The notes under the pieces were generated by a model that worked only from the letters and a program-made list of their open reading frames with translations, was not told the DNA's origin and ran no database searches. Positions 1 to 12,500 of a stretch of 64,000 bases of DNA are shown in pieces. A program made the position numbers and the translations under genes. Numbering within the stretch: position 1 is the stretch's first letter; each line of letters opens with the position of its first letter. This stretch comes from Watersipora subatra (Eukaryota; Bryozoa; Gymnolaemata; Cheilostomatida; Watersiporidae). The stretch is taken from NCBI RefSeq assembly GCF_963576615.1, contig NC_088709.1, forward strand, positions 22,027,243 through 22,091,242, in the 5' to 3' direction.

Positions 1-1732
1 TCTGACAGCGTAATCTCTATAGAATGCAAGTAATCCTCTAGGTTTTGCATGCTGCATAAACATTGTGTAGCTAAATAAATTTAATTTGCTGACAACTAAC
101 CCATATGCACAGCAAATCATTAATTAAAACATGAGCTAAGAGTAAAAAAAAACTTCCTAAAAAGGTTCCTAGCTGATATATGAAACCGACATAAGCACTT
201 GGGCTTTTACAGCAATATGATAGACTGGTTTGTTCACTGGCTATATTCTACCTGCTTGGGATCTCAACCAGTCAGGAGCTGGCCTGTGGGATAGCTACAT
301 TATTTAAGAGCTAAACAGAACTCTTTTTCCTCAAACCATCTGAACCAGGTGCTCTATTTGGTTTTAGATTCCTGGTTTATTTTTTGTTAGTAGACTTCAA
401 ACGTTTTTGTGTTGGGTAATCACCTTCTGCAGTGATTTTGCGGGTTTCTTGACAAAGGTTTACCCAGGAGGGTTTCCACGTTATAGTATTCCCATTTTCA
501 GTGTCTATTAGGCCAAGGGTCACAGGCGGTTTAGTAGGCTTCTTACTGAACGCAGCGTCTGTCACTCAGGTACTCTCTTCTACTCATGTTACTTGTTCGC
601 CGTTTGCATTCTCCTCTCGCAGGCGGTTCCTAGGGAACCTGCATTTATGATGGATGTGACATTCTTTTTTTCATCAAGACTTTTCATGACTCGGACGAGG
701 TTGCAAGCTCTTGAGTTGGCTTGTTACTCAACTTCGATGGATATTCTCTTCTGTTTTATTTTATCGAATTAATATCACAGCTTAGTTGCTGAAGCTTTCC
801 GATGTCAACAGCAAAAGCAAGTTTATGAAATTATGTCGTGCTTGCCATGCAGGAAAGATCCCTCTTCGAAGATTGAATATTTTTAACACGCACTTGCTTA
901 GTAGTTTCTTCAGTGGACTTAAAACATGCATTTTCTTTGTATCATATGATCTTCATATGACGGTCTATTGTGATTTATATATTGATATATCTGTAATTGA
1001 GAGCTGAAGTACATATGTAATTTGTGAACCATAAAAGGGTGAACTCAAGCATATGGCAGCCACCTATATACTGGTTTAGTAATATTCTAGAAGATTCCTG
1101 CATATAAATAGTGATTACACAATAAAGATTATCGCGCATGAGCAGTTAATGACCATGCAACCAATATGAGTCAACATTGCCAAATAATATTCAGAGTTAT
1201 AACATTATTTTTTGCTTGAATCACGCAAGCAGATACTGGACAGGATGCAAACGTGTTTGACATATATCATTTTTATATTCTGTGAAACTATCTCAAGAAT
1301 AAAATGTAAAATCACTGTTTAAAACGATGTTGCATCATTTGCCTTAATATGGCCGGAGTTGTCTTCACAACTGGAACAAAGAAATTTGTCTTTGCAATAT
1401 TGCACTTATGATGTGTTAGTTTCATAATATTTTTCATTGTATTTAATGACTAGCTTGTGAGCTTTGGCTCGCTCAATCTGTGTTTTTCATTGCATTGTTC
1501 ACAGTGCCAGACAAAATGTACAAAAGACAAAGAAATACTAAAGCGATAGGCACCTATCAACAATTTTATTTATTTGAACGCCAATTGCTCACGGATAGCA
1601 TAAAGCAGGCTTTTGCTGACGATTCAAGAAAAATATAAAACCTTACCTATTCGCCATTTTTTCTTCCGACATCTTTGGCTAGGTATAAGACAGTTTATTC
1701 ATATGTTTTATGTTTTATGGAGTTTTTTTGGC
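1..1732 (-). repeat. Family X dispersed repeat, copy A (3' part lost)
   Basis: This stretch is nearly collinear with 4401-5342 joined to 13395-14215, with scattered substitutions and small indels. It holds the uninterrupted target at 943-947 (catat) into which the BEL element went in copy B. Weak minus-strand coding traces are shared between copies: a 57-codon tail ending near 377, and a segment near 1420-1480 that aligns with copy C as ..QIE+AxAH+LV... That suggests a decayed DNA transposon, but I do not recognise the transposase family. The copy stops abruptly at the fold-back near 1733, where a Gypsy gag fragment begins. Confidence 0.75.
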
Positions 1733-1850
1733 TCAATCTATTCTGTTAGTCAGAATAGATTGAGAATCTATTCTGATACAGAAGCATACCGAATCCAGAA
1801 GCATACCGCGACACGTTTGTCTACGACAAATGTGTCGCGGTATGCTTCTG
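1733..1850. repeat. Two fold-back palindromes at the family X / gag junction
   Basis: Positions 1733-1763 form a perfect 13 bp inverted repeat around a 5 nt loop. Positions 1796-1850 form a 26 bp inverted repeat with one mismatch and a 3 nt loop. The second palindrome repeats gag coding sequence head to head, so gag reading stops making sense left of about 1825. Such snap-back structures are typical of fold-back synthesis at a break; that mechanism is my inference. Confidence 0.8.
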
Positions 1851-2671
1851 GTACATTGCCATACGCTGTATCAGCAAGTGAGGATAGTTCGGCATAATAT
1901 TCACCAACGGTTCGACGACCTTGTTGGATAGAGTATAGACCACGTCCCTGGAGATTAGTATGAACAGTGAAAAGGTTGTCTAATCTAGGTCTAAGCTGTG
2001 TGTAATCAGTCATGAGCGAAGGGTTGGCCCTAACAACCCGTTTATACTTGGCATAAGCCGCACCTGTAAATCTATCTGGCAGATTAAGTGCCAGTTGCTC
2101 GGCCGAGAAGCGATATGGTCTGATCTTTATTTCCCACCTCTCAATAAAACTCCCAACTTTCCCCTGGATCATTAGAAAAATTGTCCATATCATGGAAATT
2201 AGGAAGTACTATCGGTGCCAAAGGTAGCTGTACAGGGACTATTGAAGGTGGCTGTGTAGGGACTACTGAAGGTGGCTGTGTAGGGACTACTGAAGCTGGT
2301 TGTAGTGGAGTTGCACTGGTTGGCAGCTGTGTACTGGCCATAGGAGGAAGAGAAGAAACACTTGCTTTACTGAGGGTTATGAACGGATTGCTCGGTGATG
2401 GCGAAACGGATTGCATCCTTGGTGTTCTGAACGCAGATGCTGTGCTTAGGTTTGGTGCACCTGACCTCACTTCATGGTCCGTCACCTCCATTTTTAAGTC
2501 TTCGGGAAGAGTTTTCCAGAATTCAAGCATCTCCTTTCTCATGTTAGCTCTTGTTGTATCCTGCCTAAGTGTACTTGATTTAGTTTGAACATGGCGTTTA
2601 CTTTGCGAGTCAAGTTTTTGTTGATCCATAACTGCCATGGGGCTAAAGTCACCATCAAACCCTTCTGCCAT
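1768..2671 (-). pseudogene. gag: Gypsy-type gag fragment, frameshifted
   Basis: Two overlapping minus-strand frames belong to one retrotransposon gag. The 5' frame (2671-2141) starts with ATG at 2671. It has an acidic and basic N-terminal part, then a Pro/Thr/Val-rich linker built of short tandem units (VPTQPPS-like; the DNA repeat is visible at 2235-2300). The 3' frame (2193-1768) carries a Retrotrans_gag-like helical domain with the LALNLPDRFTGAAY and RRTVGEYYAELSSLAD segments. The frames join by a one-base shift near 2155-2165. Downstream the gene runs into a palindrome and ends, so no zinc knuckle, protease or pol follows. An LTR was not identified upstream. This is a dead, 3'-truncated copy. 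Confidence 0.7.
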
Positions 2672-4220
2672 GATGCAAGAATAAAAATTGCTATCTCAAA
2701 GAAAAGAATGTATTGATGTATTACTATAACAATATGACGCTCTTAATACGGTGTAATAGTGATAACTTCACTATAGTTCTCCCAAAGTTTTAAACAGTGA
2801 GCCCACGAACACCGGGCAGCACTAACAAAGCCTAATGAAAACAGCGCAACGCAATAAGCGGCACTACAAACACAGCTGGAACGACGCCAGCAAAGGGGAC
2901 CTCCGATACACACAACACCAACGCGAGGTGATCAGCCAAGCGATTACAGGTGTGGTAAAGAAAGTAGGGTTTACGGCAAGACTGCCACTAATGAGACCGA
3001 TAACAATCAGTCAAAGAACATGCAAGCTGAAAAGCAAGCAAACAATCAGCGAGCCAGCACTGATTACAGGGAGGAAACACCGCGTGTAAGAAAGTGAAAG
3101 AAGAAGAAACAATATTATAATAAGTGAAAAAAAAAATTTCAATAAACTCACAAAAAGAACGGGGCAAAATTATGTTTAATATCTTATTAGAAATCACATA
3201 CTTAGTAAAACAAGCCAAACAGCGGTTAGCTGTAAAAAAAACTTCATGACAAGTTCGAGTCAATGAATTAATAGTTTTCATTAATATTCATTATGAAGCT
3301 TATTTTTTGCCAACAGCCTTTCATTTATATTATAACCTGTACCGCGTTGAAGGAACAGGCACCTCCACCAAAATAATGTGTTAGAATTCAGGAGTTTTCA
3401 ATTATCCGTAACTGAAATCATACAGTGTCTAAATTCTCTTCATACCACAATTAGTTAATAACTCGCTAAGCATGCAAGAGAAATAGCTGTTGGCTTTTAT
3501 TATTATTACATGATATTATTAAGCAAAGCTTAATAATATTACGGCGTGAATTCCGTAGCTATTACATTATGGCGTAATCGTGAATCGACAAAATATAGAA
3601 TTAATTATGAAAATATGTTCTAATAGTAATTCACCTTTCTATTAGTGATCGTCCACTGCAGATTGGTCACTCCTTCTTGGACGTACGCAGCCTGCCGTGG
3701 CAAGCACAGATTTTGATAATAAAAGTAGGACAATCATTGTCTCGTTGAAGTGGTCTTCGCCGGTCGAGAGCTCATCCCAAAAAGAAAGAGGAATATTTCA
3801 AAATCTCCCGGTCAGATGTAACGTCTGAAGACCAACGAGTGTAAGAACTGTGACGGGGGGAAGTTATCAGTACTGCCCCTATTAAGAGAAATAACTCACG
3901 CTATACCAATGTGACGTAGGGTAATGTGATGTGACTAATACACTACTGCGAATGCCAACGTGGAACTACAAGATGGCGGATCCAAACCACAATGCAATTT
4001 CTTACGCAGTTCCGACTTAGATAATGTAAAAGTCGAAGTTCCCAGCAACGAGGAGACAACTCCTTTTGGGTAGGCAGAAACTGACAAAACGAGATATAAC
4101 ACCCTTAACAAAAAACAAACAACATAAAACAAAACAACCACATATCTGCATTTCATACTGTAACTAGGCATATACTGCTAAATATTATACTCTATAATTC
4201 CGAATTACCGTGAGACAAAC
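2672..4220. other. No convincing gene
   Basis: I see no sustained coding sequence on either strand. The 2690-2790 part is probably the leader of the adjacent gag fragment. An AT-rich imperfect palindrome lies at about 3511-3540. An LTR for the gag fragment may lie here, but no second copy exists in the window to prove it. Confidence 0.5.
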
Positions 4221-4283
4221 CTTCTGCTCTTCCAAGGACTGTAAATATTGAAGCAGATCCAAATTCCTCAAAATATCCTCCAT
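4221..4283 (-). CDS. Possible first coding exon of a SAM-domain protein
   Basis: An ATG at 4283 opens a 21-codon frame. Its pattern (F/I-L..L.L.QYL..LEEQK) resembles helix 1-2 of a sterile alpha motif, and it ends in phase 0 at AAG followed by GTTTGT, a weak donor. No downstream exon with the rest of a SAM domain was found within 4 kb on the minus strand. It could be a chance match or an orphan exon. I report it because there is no other candidate host exon nearby. Confidence 0.22.
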
Positions 4284-4400
4284 GCTAGCCGTACTACAAT
4301 AACAAATGCTTGTCAAGCTTTTATAACAGAAATCTATTATATTGACATAACTACCATTCGATAATTTTAATCTCCCAAGATTATAACCTTGGTTGTTTAT

Positions 4401-5342
4401 CTGACAGCGTAATCTTTATAGAATGCAAGTAATCCTCTAGGTTTTGCATGCTGCATAAACATTGTGTAGCTAAATAAATTTAATTTGCTGACAACTAACC
4501 CATATGCACAGCAAATCATTAATTAAAACATGAGCTAAGAGTAAAAAGAACTTCCTAAAAAGGTTCCTAGCTGATTTATGAAACCGACATAAGCACTTGG
4601 GCTTTTACAGCAATATGATAGACTGGTTTTTTACTGGCTATATTCTACCTGCTTGGGATCTCAACCAGTCAGGATCTGGCCTGTGGGATAGCTACATTGT
4701 TTAAGAGCTAAACAGAACTCTTTTTCCTCAAACCATCTGAGCCAGGTGCTCTATTTGGTTTTAGATTACTGGTTTATTTTTTGTTAGTAGACTTCAAACG
4801 TTTTTGTGTTGGGTAATCACCTTCTGCAGTGATTTTGCGGGTTTCTTGACAAAGGTTTACCCAGGAGGGTTTCCACGTTATAGTATTCCCATTTTCAGTG
4901 TCTATTAGGCCAAGGGTAACAGGCGGTTTAGTAGGCTTCTTACTGAACGCATCGTCTGTCACTCAGGTACTCTCTTTTAATGGTAATTGTTCGTCGTTTG
5001 CATTCTCCTCTCGCAGGCGGTTCCTTAGAGAACCTGCATTTCTGATGGATGTGACATTCTTTTTTTTATCAAGACTTTTCATGACTCGGACGAGGTTGCA
5101 AGCTCTTGAGTTGGCTTGTTACTCAACTTCGATGGATATTCTCTTCTGTTTTATTTTATTGACTTAATATCACAGCTTAGTTGCTGAAGCTTTCCAATGT
5201 CAACAGCAAAAGCAAGTTTATGAAATTATGTCGTGCTTGCCATGCAGGAAAGATCCCTCTTTGAAGATTGAATATTTTTAACACGCACTTGCTTAGTAGT
5301 TTCTTCAGTAGACTTAAAACATGCATTTTCTTTGTATCATAT
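4401..5342 (-). repeat. Family X copy B, part left of the BEL insertion
   Basis: This matches positions 1-947 with few differences, including a small-ORF tail at 4774-4962 that is nearly identical to 377-565. Copy B is interrupted exactly after catat (5338-5342) by the BEL element and resumes at 13395. Confidence 0.85.
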
Positions 5343-6095
5343 TGTACTGGATTCGCTCCCAGGAAAGCACTTGTTAACGGACCACTTGATGAGTAGTATA
5401 CATAGTTTGCTTTGCTGTATTGTTACTCATAAGCAGTCGTACTATAAAGTACAAGAAGTAAACATTGATTAATACAATATTGCATGACTAACAGTACATA
5501 ATTGCATAATAGTGGTTTAAAAATTACCATGCACATATGATTTGACAAAGAATGCAGAAATAATATGACAGTAATACTTGTTACAAACTCACACAAGATT
5601 TTGCTTCCTTAGAGCCAAGAAACACCTAGATAAACAGGTGCTACATTGCACATATATAATATAGATTCTGTAGCAGAAGCTAAAAAGAACAAAAGCAAAC
5701 TTTAAAATGCAGATACTAATTTAAAATACTACATGCATGATAAAATGCATTCTTCACAAAACAATTAAAACACAAGAATAAAACAAGCATTATTTTATGT
5801 ACTTACATAAATTGTATAGAAATATCAGTCCAGATGATAGGCTACTGCTGTAGTAAGCAATTGCTACATTTTAAAATGAATAATATGTATAGATAAAATA
5901 GTTTAGTGTGTAAGCAGTAATTATGGATGCTTACACAAAGGTGTCTGACTGAGCACTGACTCAGTGACCTAATTTAACTGAGCAAGGCAGCCAAGAATGT
6001 TTTGTGGTAAAAATGCTTCCTACCTAATGACAAAAACATATGTCATGATTCATTTCAAGGTTTGACCAACAAGCGCTGTAAGCTATCCCAACACA
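5343..6095 (-). repeat. BEL/Pao 3' LTR
   Basis: 753 bp, TG...CA on both strands, a near-perfect copy of 12642-13394. A 10 bp inverted repeat (gtttgaccaa at 6060-6069, partner at 6111-6120) straddles the junction with the internal region. The sequence just inside the LTR is pyrimidine-rich in the element's sense, so the expected polypurine tract is not obvious. Confidence 0.97.
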
Positions 6096-6345
6096 TCGGG
6101 GAGACAGGGGTTGGTCAAACATGGAAATGAAAAAAAACATAAAGTATGGATAATACTAGCCTACTGATAATACATAATAGCCGCTAAATGTAATATTACA
6201 AACAATTGTCACATGTACCACGGTAAAGATTGAGAGTAGGTCAATCAGTTCACTTATAACAAGTTTTAAAAGTAACTACAAACTACAAGAATTTATGCGA
6301 CTATAATGCAGATAGATATGATGAGCAGATGATCTCAGATGCCAC

Positions 6346-6570
6346 CTACTGTTCCTCTACTGGTATAATGAGAGCTAACTTATGCACACTACGGGTTATA
6401 ACTGTGTCAGGGCTACCGCTATATGTTTTAGTCATTTTACCTGACCTAAAGTTCTTGTAACGTATTGAAACACGCCTTACAGTATCATTACTGTCTGGAT
6501 GTGTTTGACATACTTCCGCAAGATGGTATTGGGAACGCAGCGCATTTGAGTCCTTAACCATCACTGTCAC
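6346..6570 (-). pseudogene. Out-of-frame C-terminal (DUF5641-like) tail of the BEL gag-pol
   Basis: This frame lies +1 relative to the gag-pol frame that ends at 6554 and overlaps it by 17 bases. It encodes the small basic domain normally fused to the end of BEL/Pao integrase: the VMVKD...L...V...HP..D..VRRV...R pattern, ending in VHKLALI. In the family this domain follows the integrase without interruption. A single-base change near 6560 most likely separated it. A translational frameshift is possible, but I see no obvious slippery motif. Loss of this tail would probably affect integrase function. Confidence 0.75.
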
Positions 6571-9500
6571 CTAACACGAGATTACGGGTTTTCTTATACC
6601 ACTTAGACTGATAAGCCATAGTGGGAGCATACAGCTCTACCCAACGCTTCCAAAACTTATTGCAAGTACTGTTTACTATTTCTGCACGTGTTTTGATAGA
6701 GTCCACCGTCATGGCAGCATCACCTACACTGTTTGAGTGTGCTCTACCTAATAGCAGGGAGTTTGGTGTAAGTAGGTTGATTGTGGAATCCTCACTTGGA
6801 ATCCTCCCAAGTGGTCTCTCATTCATGATATTAGCTGCTTCCGTACAAAGAGTTAGAAATTCAGCAGGGGACAACCTTTGACCACCTGTACTGAAAGCAA
6901 AACATCTCTTTGCTGACCTGATTAAGCTTTCCGCTGCGCCTTGGTACCACGGACTGTCAGCAGCACCAAACACCCATTGTAGTCCATGGTCAGCACTTGC
7001 CTTGTAGATCATTTTTTGATCCAAACTGTTCCATAGCATTTTGAGCTCTTTCTCAGCATGTGTAAGTTGTGATCCAGGATCGGAGTAGATGACCGATGGC
7101 CACCCACGTATATTTGTGAACCTTCTCAATGCTAAAATAAAGGAACTTGTATCGTAGCCGAACACAGCTTCTATGTGCACCGCTCTTGAAGCGAGATCAG
7201 TAAAGATGACAGCCCATGCCTTTCCGGTGGTACGTTTCTGTACTTCGCCCCTTACAGGAAATGGGCCGAACAAATCGAGGACTATTTGACTGAACGGTAG
7301 TGCCGGTGTCAATCTTCCTTTGGGGAGCTTACCCATTTCTTGGGTTAATAATTGAGGGTCTCGGATCTTGCATAGCCTACAATTGGTCTTTACTGACTTG
7401 GCTAACTTTGTGCTTTGTGGGGTCCAGTAAGCATGACGGAAGCGTGCCAATGTCGCATCACGTCCTCTATGACCACCTTCAGTGTGAGCTTCATCCATGA
7501 GCAGTCTTGTGTAAGGGTGGTTGGTTGGTAGCAACTTGAGAGGTGGATCATCTGAGCCCTGTTGCAGAGGGTTGTTATCTCCCATCCGCTCACCTATCAC
7601 CCAGATTCCATCCTTATTTATAACTGGTTTCAACCTTGCATACCTACCACGTACAGCCTGTTCAAGATCAGCCTTCATTGTAGCTTGTACATCCTTGATA
7701 ATGAGTTTTTTGCTCTCTTCAAGGTGTTTGACTGTAATATTGCAGATTCTGCCAGCTTTGAAAGATCTGCCATCTTTGATAGCTAGGAGTCGAGCGAAGA
7801 CCCAAACAAGTCTCTTGTTGGTCTTGTACCTGCTGTAATCTATACTCAGTTGATGGTTCTGAGTAGCTTTAGTCTGGTGGGTGTGAACAACCTTCTTTTC
7901 ACCAGGTAGTGGCTCCTGTGGTTGACCAACTTCATGAATTGTCCTAGTACCCCATTCTACTTCATCTTTGTATAAAAAGTCTGGGCCTCTCCACCATGAA
8001 GTAACTGGCCCTAGCTCTTGAGGTCGACGACCTCTAGTTACCCAGTCTGCAGGGTTGTCTTCACCTCTGATCCATCTCCACTCACTGATGTCTTTACTTG
8101 CTGCTTGAATCTCTCCAATTCGAACACCTTCGTAAAGTTTGAAACGAGTAGATTTCTTTTTTAGCATACAGAGAACAGTCTCCGAGTCAGTGAGATGCAC
8201 CACTTTGTCAAACTTGATTCTCATTTCTTTCCCAATGATCTCTCTTCCTCTCTTTGCCAGTACTGCTCCATTGAGCTCCAACTGGGGAGTTGACAGTTTT
8301 CTGATGGGTGCTATACGAGATTTGGCAAGAACAAATCGACAAAAATATGACTCATCTCTCAGCCTCCAACGTATATATGCCACAAAGCCATATGCTTTGT
8401 CACTTGCATCGCTAAAGATTACAAGTGTTGGGGAACCTTGAGCTCCCTCCGGGGTGAGGCAACGATCATACTCCAATGTGTTGAATTCGCACATATGAGT
8501 AAAGAATGCTCTCCATTTACTCCTGAGTTGATCGGGGAGGGGCTCATCCCAACCTATACCTAAGTCCCAGGTGTCTCTAAGATACATTTTGCCGGTTACT
8601 ATGAAAGGACTTAGTATGCCTAGTGGGTCGTACAACCGCATCACCTGTTCAAGTACAAGACGCTTAGTAAGGATATGAGGAATAGCCTGAGAGACTTCAT
8701 TTATATCCAAGTCAGGTGCTGTGTGCTGGCCTCTGACCTTCTTTGAAAAGTTTAATTTTGGCTTGAAACTTATGGTGTCTGAGCACCCATTCCACAGCAC
8801 ACCTAATACTTGCATGCTTTTGTCCTCCCCTTTACCATTGAAAGTCCAGCCTTTAATCTGAAATCCTCCTTTTTTTAACACTGTAGTTGCATCATCAGCT
8901 AACTGATGAGCCTCAGAGTCATCACTAACTGACTCAACAATGTCATCCACATACATGGACTCATTGAGCAGAGTAGCTACCCTGGGAAACTTCTCTTTCA
9001 TCATTTCAGCAGTCTTGAGGATTGCCTCAGTACTAATTGCTGGTGCTGGGCGGTCACCCATGTTGACCCTCGTTATTGCATACGTGTCTGGTTTTTTAGT
9101 AGCATCCATATTGCGCCACAAGAATCGATGGCAATGTTGTTCAGTGATACCAATGTGTATAGAGTTGAACATTTTCTTTACGTCACCAATGAGGACTGAT
9201 TTGCCCTCACGCCATCTTATCAATATGCCCAGAAGAGAAGAAATGTAATTGTCTGGGCCCTTTGCGAGGGCCTCATTGAGTGACTGTCCTTCAAAAGTCT
9301 GACTAGAATTGAAGACAATTCTGACTGGTGTAGACATGGACTTAGGGTTTTCTACAGCCAAGTGGCTGATGTAAAAGACTGGTCCATTCCACTCCTTGAG
9401 CTCTTTGTCGGATAACTTTCTGGCGACACATCTGTCTAACATGTCCTGTATCTGTTCACAGTAGATCTGCTTCCACTGCTCACCCCGCTTGAGCAGGGAC

Positions 9501-12500
9501 TTTTCTGTACTTCTGAGTGTTGCAAATACAGCACTGTAATTATCTGGCAGAAGTTTTGGATCTATAAGCCACGGGTATTTAGTTACCCATGCTTCAAGCT
9601 TTGGGTCATAGCTGAGATTACTACGAATTATTTCTACCTCTTGCTGTTCTCTAAATGAGTAGGTGTGCCCCCTTATTGGGCATTTCCCACATTTGCAAGA
9701 ACCACATCGAGGTTGGATTTCAGTTACCATCTCCTCACAGTGTATGAACTTCTCTACAGTGTTCATTTCTGCCCGTGTCAGACAAGTCTGTGCTGACTGC
9801 TGAATTGGCAAATCTCCTTCCACACAGGACGAGCCAATAAGATTACTAACCACTGGCAGCTGTTGCAACAGTGGATGTGATCCTTGGAGGCAGTTTCCAA
9901 AAGTGCCCTCCATAAGGCTCAGATGTGACCCTGCTTTGTCTATTTCAACTTTTGGATGGTGACCAAAGTAGTCGTTCCCTAACAGGATATCCACAATACC
10001 ACCCTCCCGAACTAAAGCAGACAGATCTTTCCGATGAGGAAAGAGGGATTTGAGGGTTTCAAAGTTCAAGCTAGAGACAGGGCCAGTAATTTCATTCATG
10101 CAATAAGCAACTATCGAAACTACTTTTCCTTTACTGTTTAGCAAGTTGAGCCTGTAGCAATTTGTGTGATGTTCTGTTACAACATTACCTACACATGTGA
10201 TCTCTAAATGGGTGGTGCCCACCTTTTTAGCTTTCAACCTTTTGACAGCATCTTTGGAAACATAAGTGGCGTTTGAACCGCCATCAAAGAAAATCATGGC
10301 TTGCTGTGACGATCCAGCAACATGCACTTCCTGTATTGGAAATATAGAATATGAAGAGCCTTGTCTAGCATGGCTCGTCGACCTTTCATCCTTAAGCGGT
10401 TGAACTGGTTGACTGCTAGACTTTCCTTCAGGTTTAGGGTTTTGTGCTGCTCCTCTACATAATAGAGAGTGGTGGTCAGTTCTCCCACACCGGTCACAGG
10501 GAGTCTGGTCAGGACAGTCCTGACGCATATGGCCTTTCCCACACTTGAAGCATGATTTGTGCTTAGACAACAAAGCTATCATATCTTTTCTCAACATCTT
10601 CTTGAACTTGTTACACTCCATGGTGGTGTGCTTTGTTTGTGCATGAGTGTGGATCAGACAAGGAGAATAGTTGCTATTAGGAGCCTTTTCTGCTCTAGCA
10701 GCATGAGTCTTTGTAGCAACCCTTCGTTCTGTCTTCTCCTGCCATTGTCGATTAGAGTTTAGTTCAGAGACTTCTCTAACGCACATGTCCCTTTCTTCCT
10801 CCAAGAACTGCATAAAACTAGTGAAAGGGTGGATTCTCTGTTGCACGGTCATAGACCGGTAAATGCGTAACCAGTCACGCCTGATAACTGAGGGCAGCTT
10901 CCCTTCAAGTGTGTCAATTTGGGCTCCAGTAACAGCAGACAGCTGTTGTACCTCTCCCAAATGACTATAGCACAGTTCCACAGTGTTTACAAACTCAATT
11001 AAGCCTCTGGTATCTCCATCAGAGAGAGGCTTTAGTTTATCAAGATCAGCAAATGCGAACTTAACTGCTGCACTTGCATCTGAATACAGGTCTTCCAACC
11101 TTTTCCACATGCGCTCATGCGCCATTGGCTGATTTGCTAAAATAGCCTTAACGTGTGTGAGAGCCTCGCCTTTCAGGCATTGCTTCAAGTTCCAGGCCCG
11201 CTCTTCCTCAGATATACACTCCGCGTGAGCATATGAGAGCCATACAGCCCGGAATTCGGGCCAGGTTCTCCGATCTCCATTGAATGTAGGAAGGGCAGCC
11301 CTTTTGAATCTAGAGTCTCTATTACTACCTATAGGTGTATTTCCATTATTGTTACTATAGCCCCTATGCGTAGGAAGGGTAGATGTGCTGATATATTGAC
11401 CAGGAAGTCTGGGGCCTTGATTATATGCAGCTGTTACACTAAGGTTTAATGTACGCTCCGTACTACTAGGTGAAATGTTACCTGTTCCTATTAGTGGAGT
11501 GCTGCTAAGAAATGAACTCTGTGGTCTAACAATGCTAGGAGTCATGATACTCATTGACCTATTGACATCATTTGATGCTTGACTAAGCTCTGTATTACTC
11601 ATCTGTTGTGACAGAGTTGTCACCTGCTGTGACATTGTGGACCCTAATGACCTTTCAGGTATAACTTGCAACTGAGTGCTTACCATCTGCCTACCTACAG
11701 ACCTCATAGTCTGCAGTGGTGCTGGACCACTGTCTACACCTAGTGTCATAGAGCTCTCACTTGAGGCTACTTGTACATTGACATGATTTGAACTACTCGA
11801 GTTATTGGGCATAGAGCTGGTTGTGGCTGATAGGTTTGGGTGACTAGAAGTGAGCGATGAGCTAGCAGCAGAAAGAGGTAGAGCAGGTGTGAATGAAGTT
11901 AAGCCAGTAGCGATAACTGAGGATTGAGTGCTGATATTGTCATTAGTGGCAAGTGAATCACTTTCTGTGGTGCTAGAATTTTCATGAATACTCTCAGCAG
12001 ACACTGTCTGATGCAACTTAGGTACATGTGACCCCTGTTTGACTAGCATAACCTTATGCTGAAGAGAGGTAATGTATGAATCTACACTAGCATAAAAACT
12101 ACTATAGTCTTTCACGTCTAGTTTAAGCATAGTATTCACTTTAGATTTAACATCACGAATGATAGATTCAACTTCCCTAAAAACAACATCGCTTCCACTA
12201 CAAAGTTGCTCCATCAAAAATTCCTTTTGGTCAAGCAAAACCTCAATATCTTTCTGTAAAACATTAGCTTCACAACACTTCATATCACGCTCGTAATGTA
12301 TAACTGCACTAATAGTGTCATCATAATGCTTTTGCACGTGTTCAAAATACTGCGGCAAGTCAAGCTCATTAACAACTTTATATGAAACAAAACTGCTATC
12401 TAAATCTTTAGTTAATAGGTCACAATACAGTTCATGTAGGCTCGTGAACTTGGAAAGTTCATCGTCCAAGAGATCTACCAGGCTGTCTATATCTTGCATA

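Noticed and set aside
2181-2588. Plus-strand open frame of 135 codons rich in Gly/Thr/Cys repeats
   Set aside because: It is the mirror of the Pro-rich gag linker on the minus strand; its repeats come from the gag DNA repeat.
4221-4283. Annotating a full SAM-domain gene
   Set aside because: Only one helix-sized exon is visible and the rest of the domain is not found, so only a low-confidence exon is listed.
1-5342. Treating copies A and B of family X as LTRs of one large retroelement
   Set aside because: They lack TG...CA ends and target duplications, extend differently on the right, and further diverged copies occur elsewhere (20.9 kb, 52.2 kb).
7300-10762. Several plus-strand frames (7521-7838, 8139-8441, 8940-9248 and others)
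   Set aside because: All lie inside the BEL gag-pol gene on the opposite strand and have no motifs of their own.
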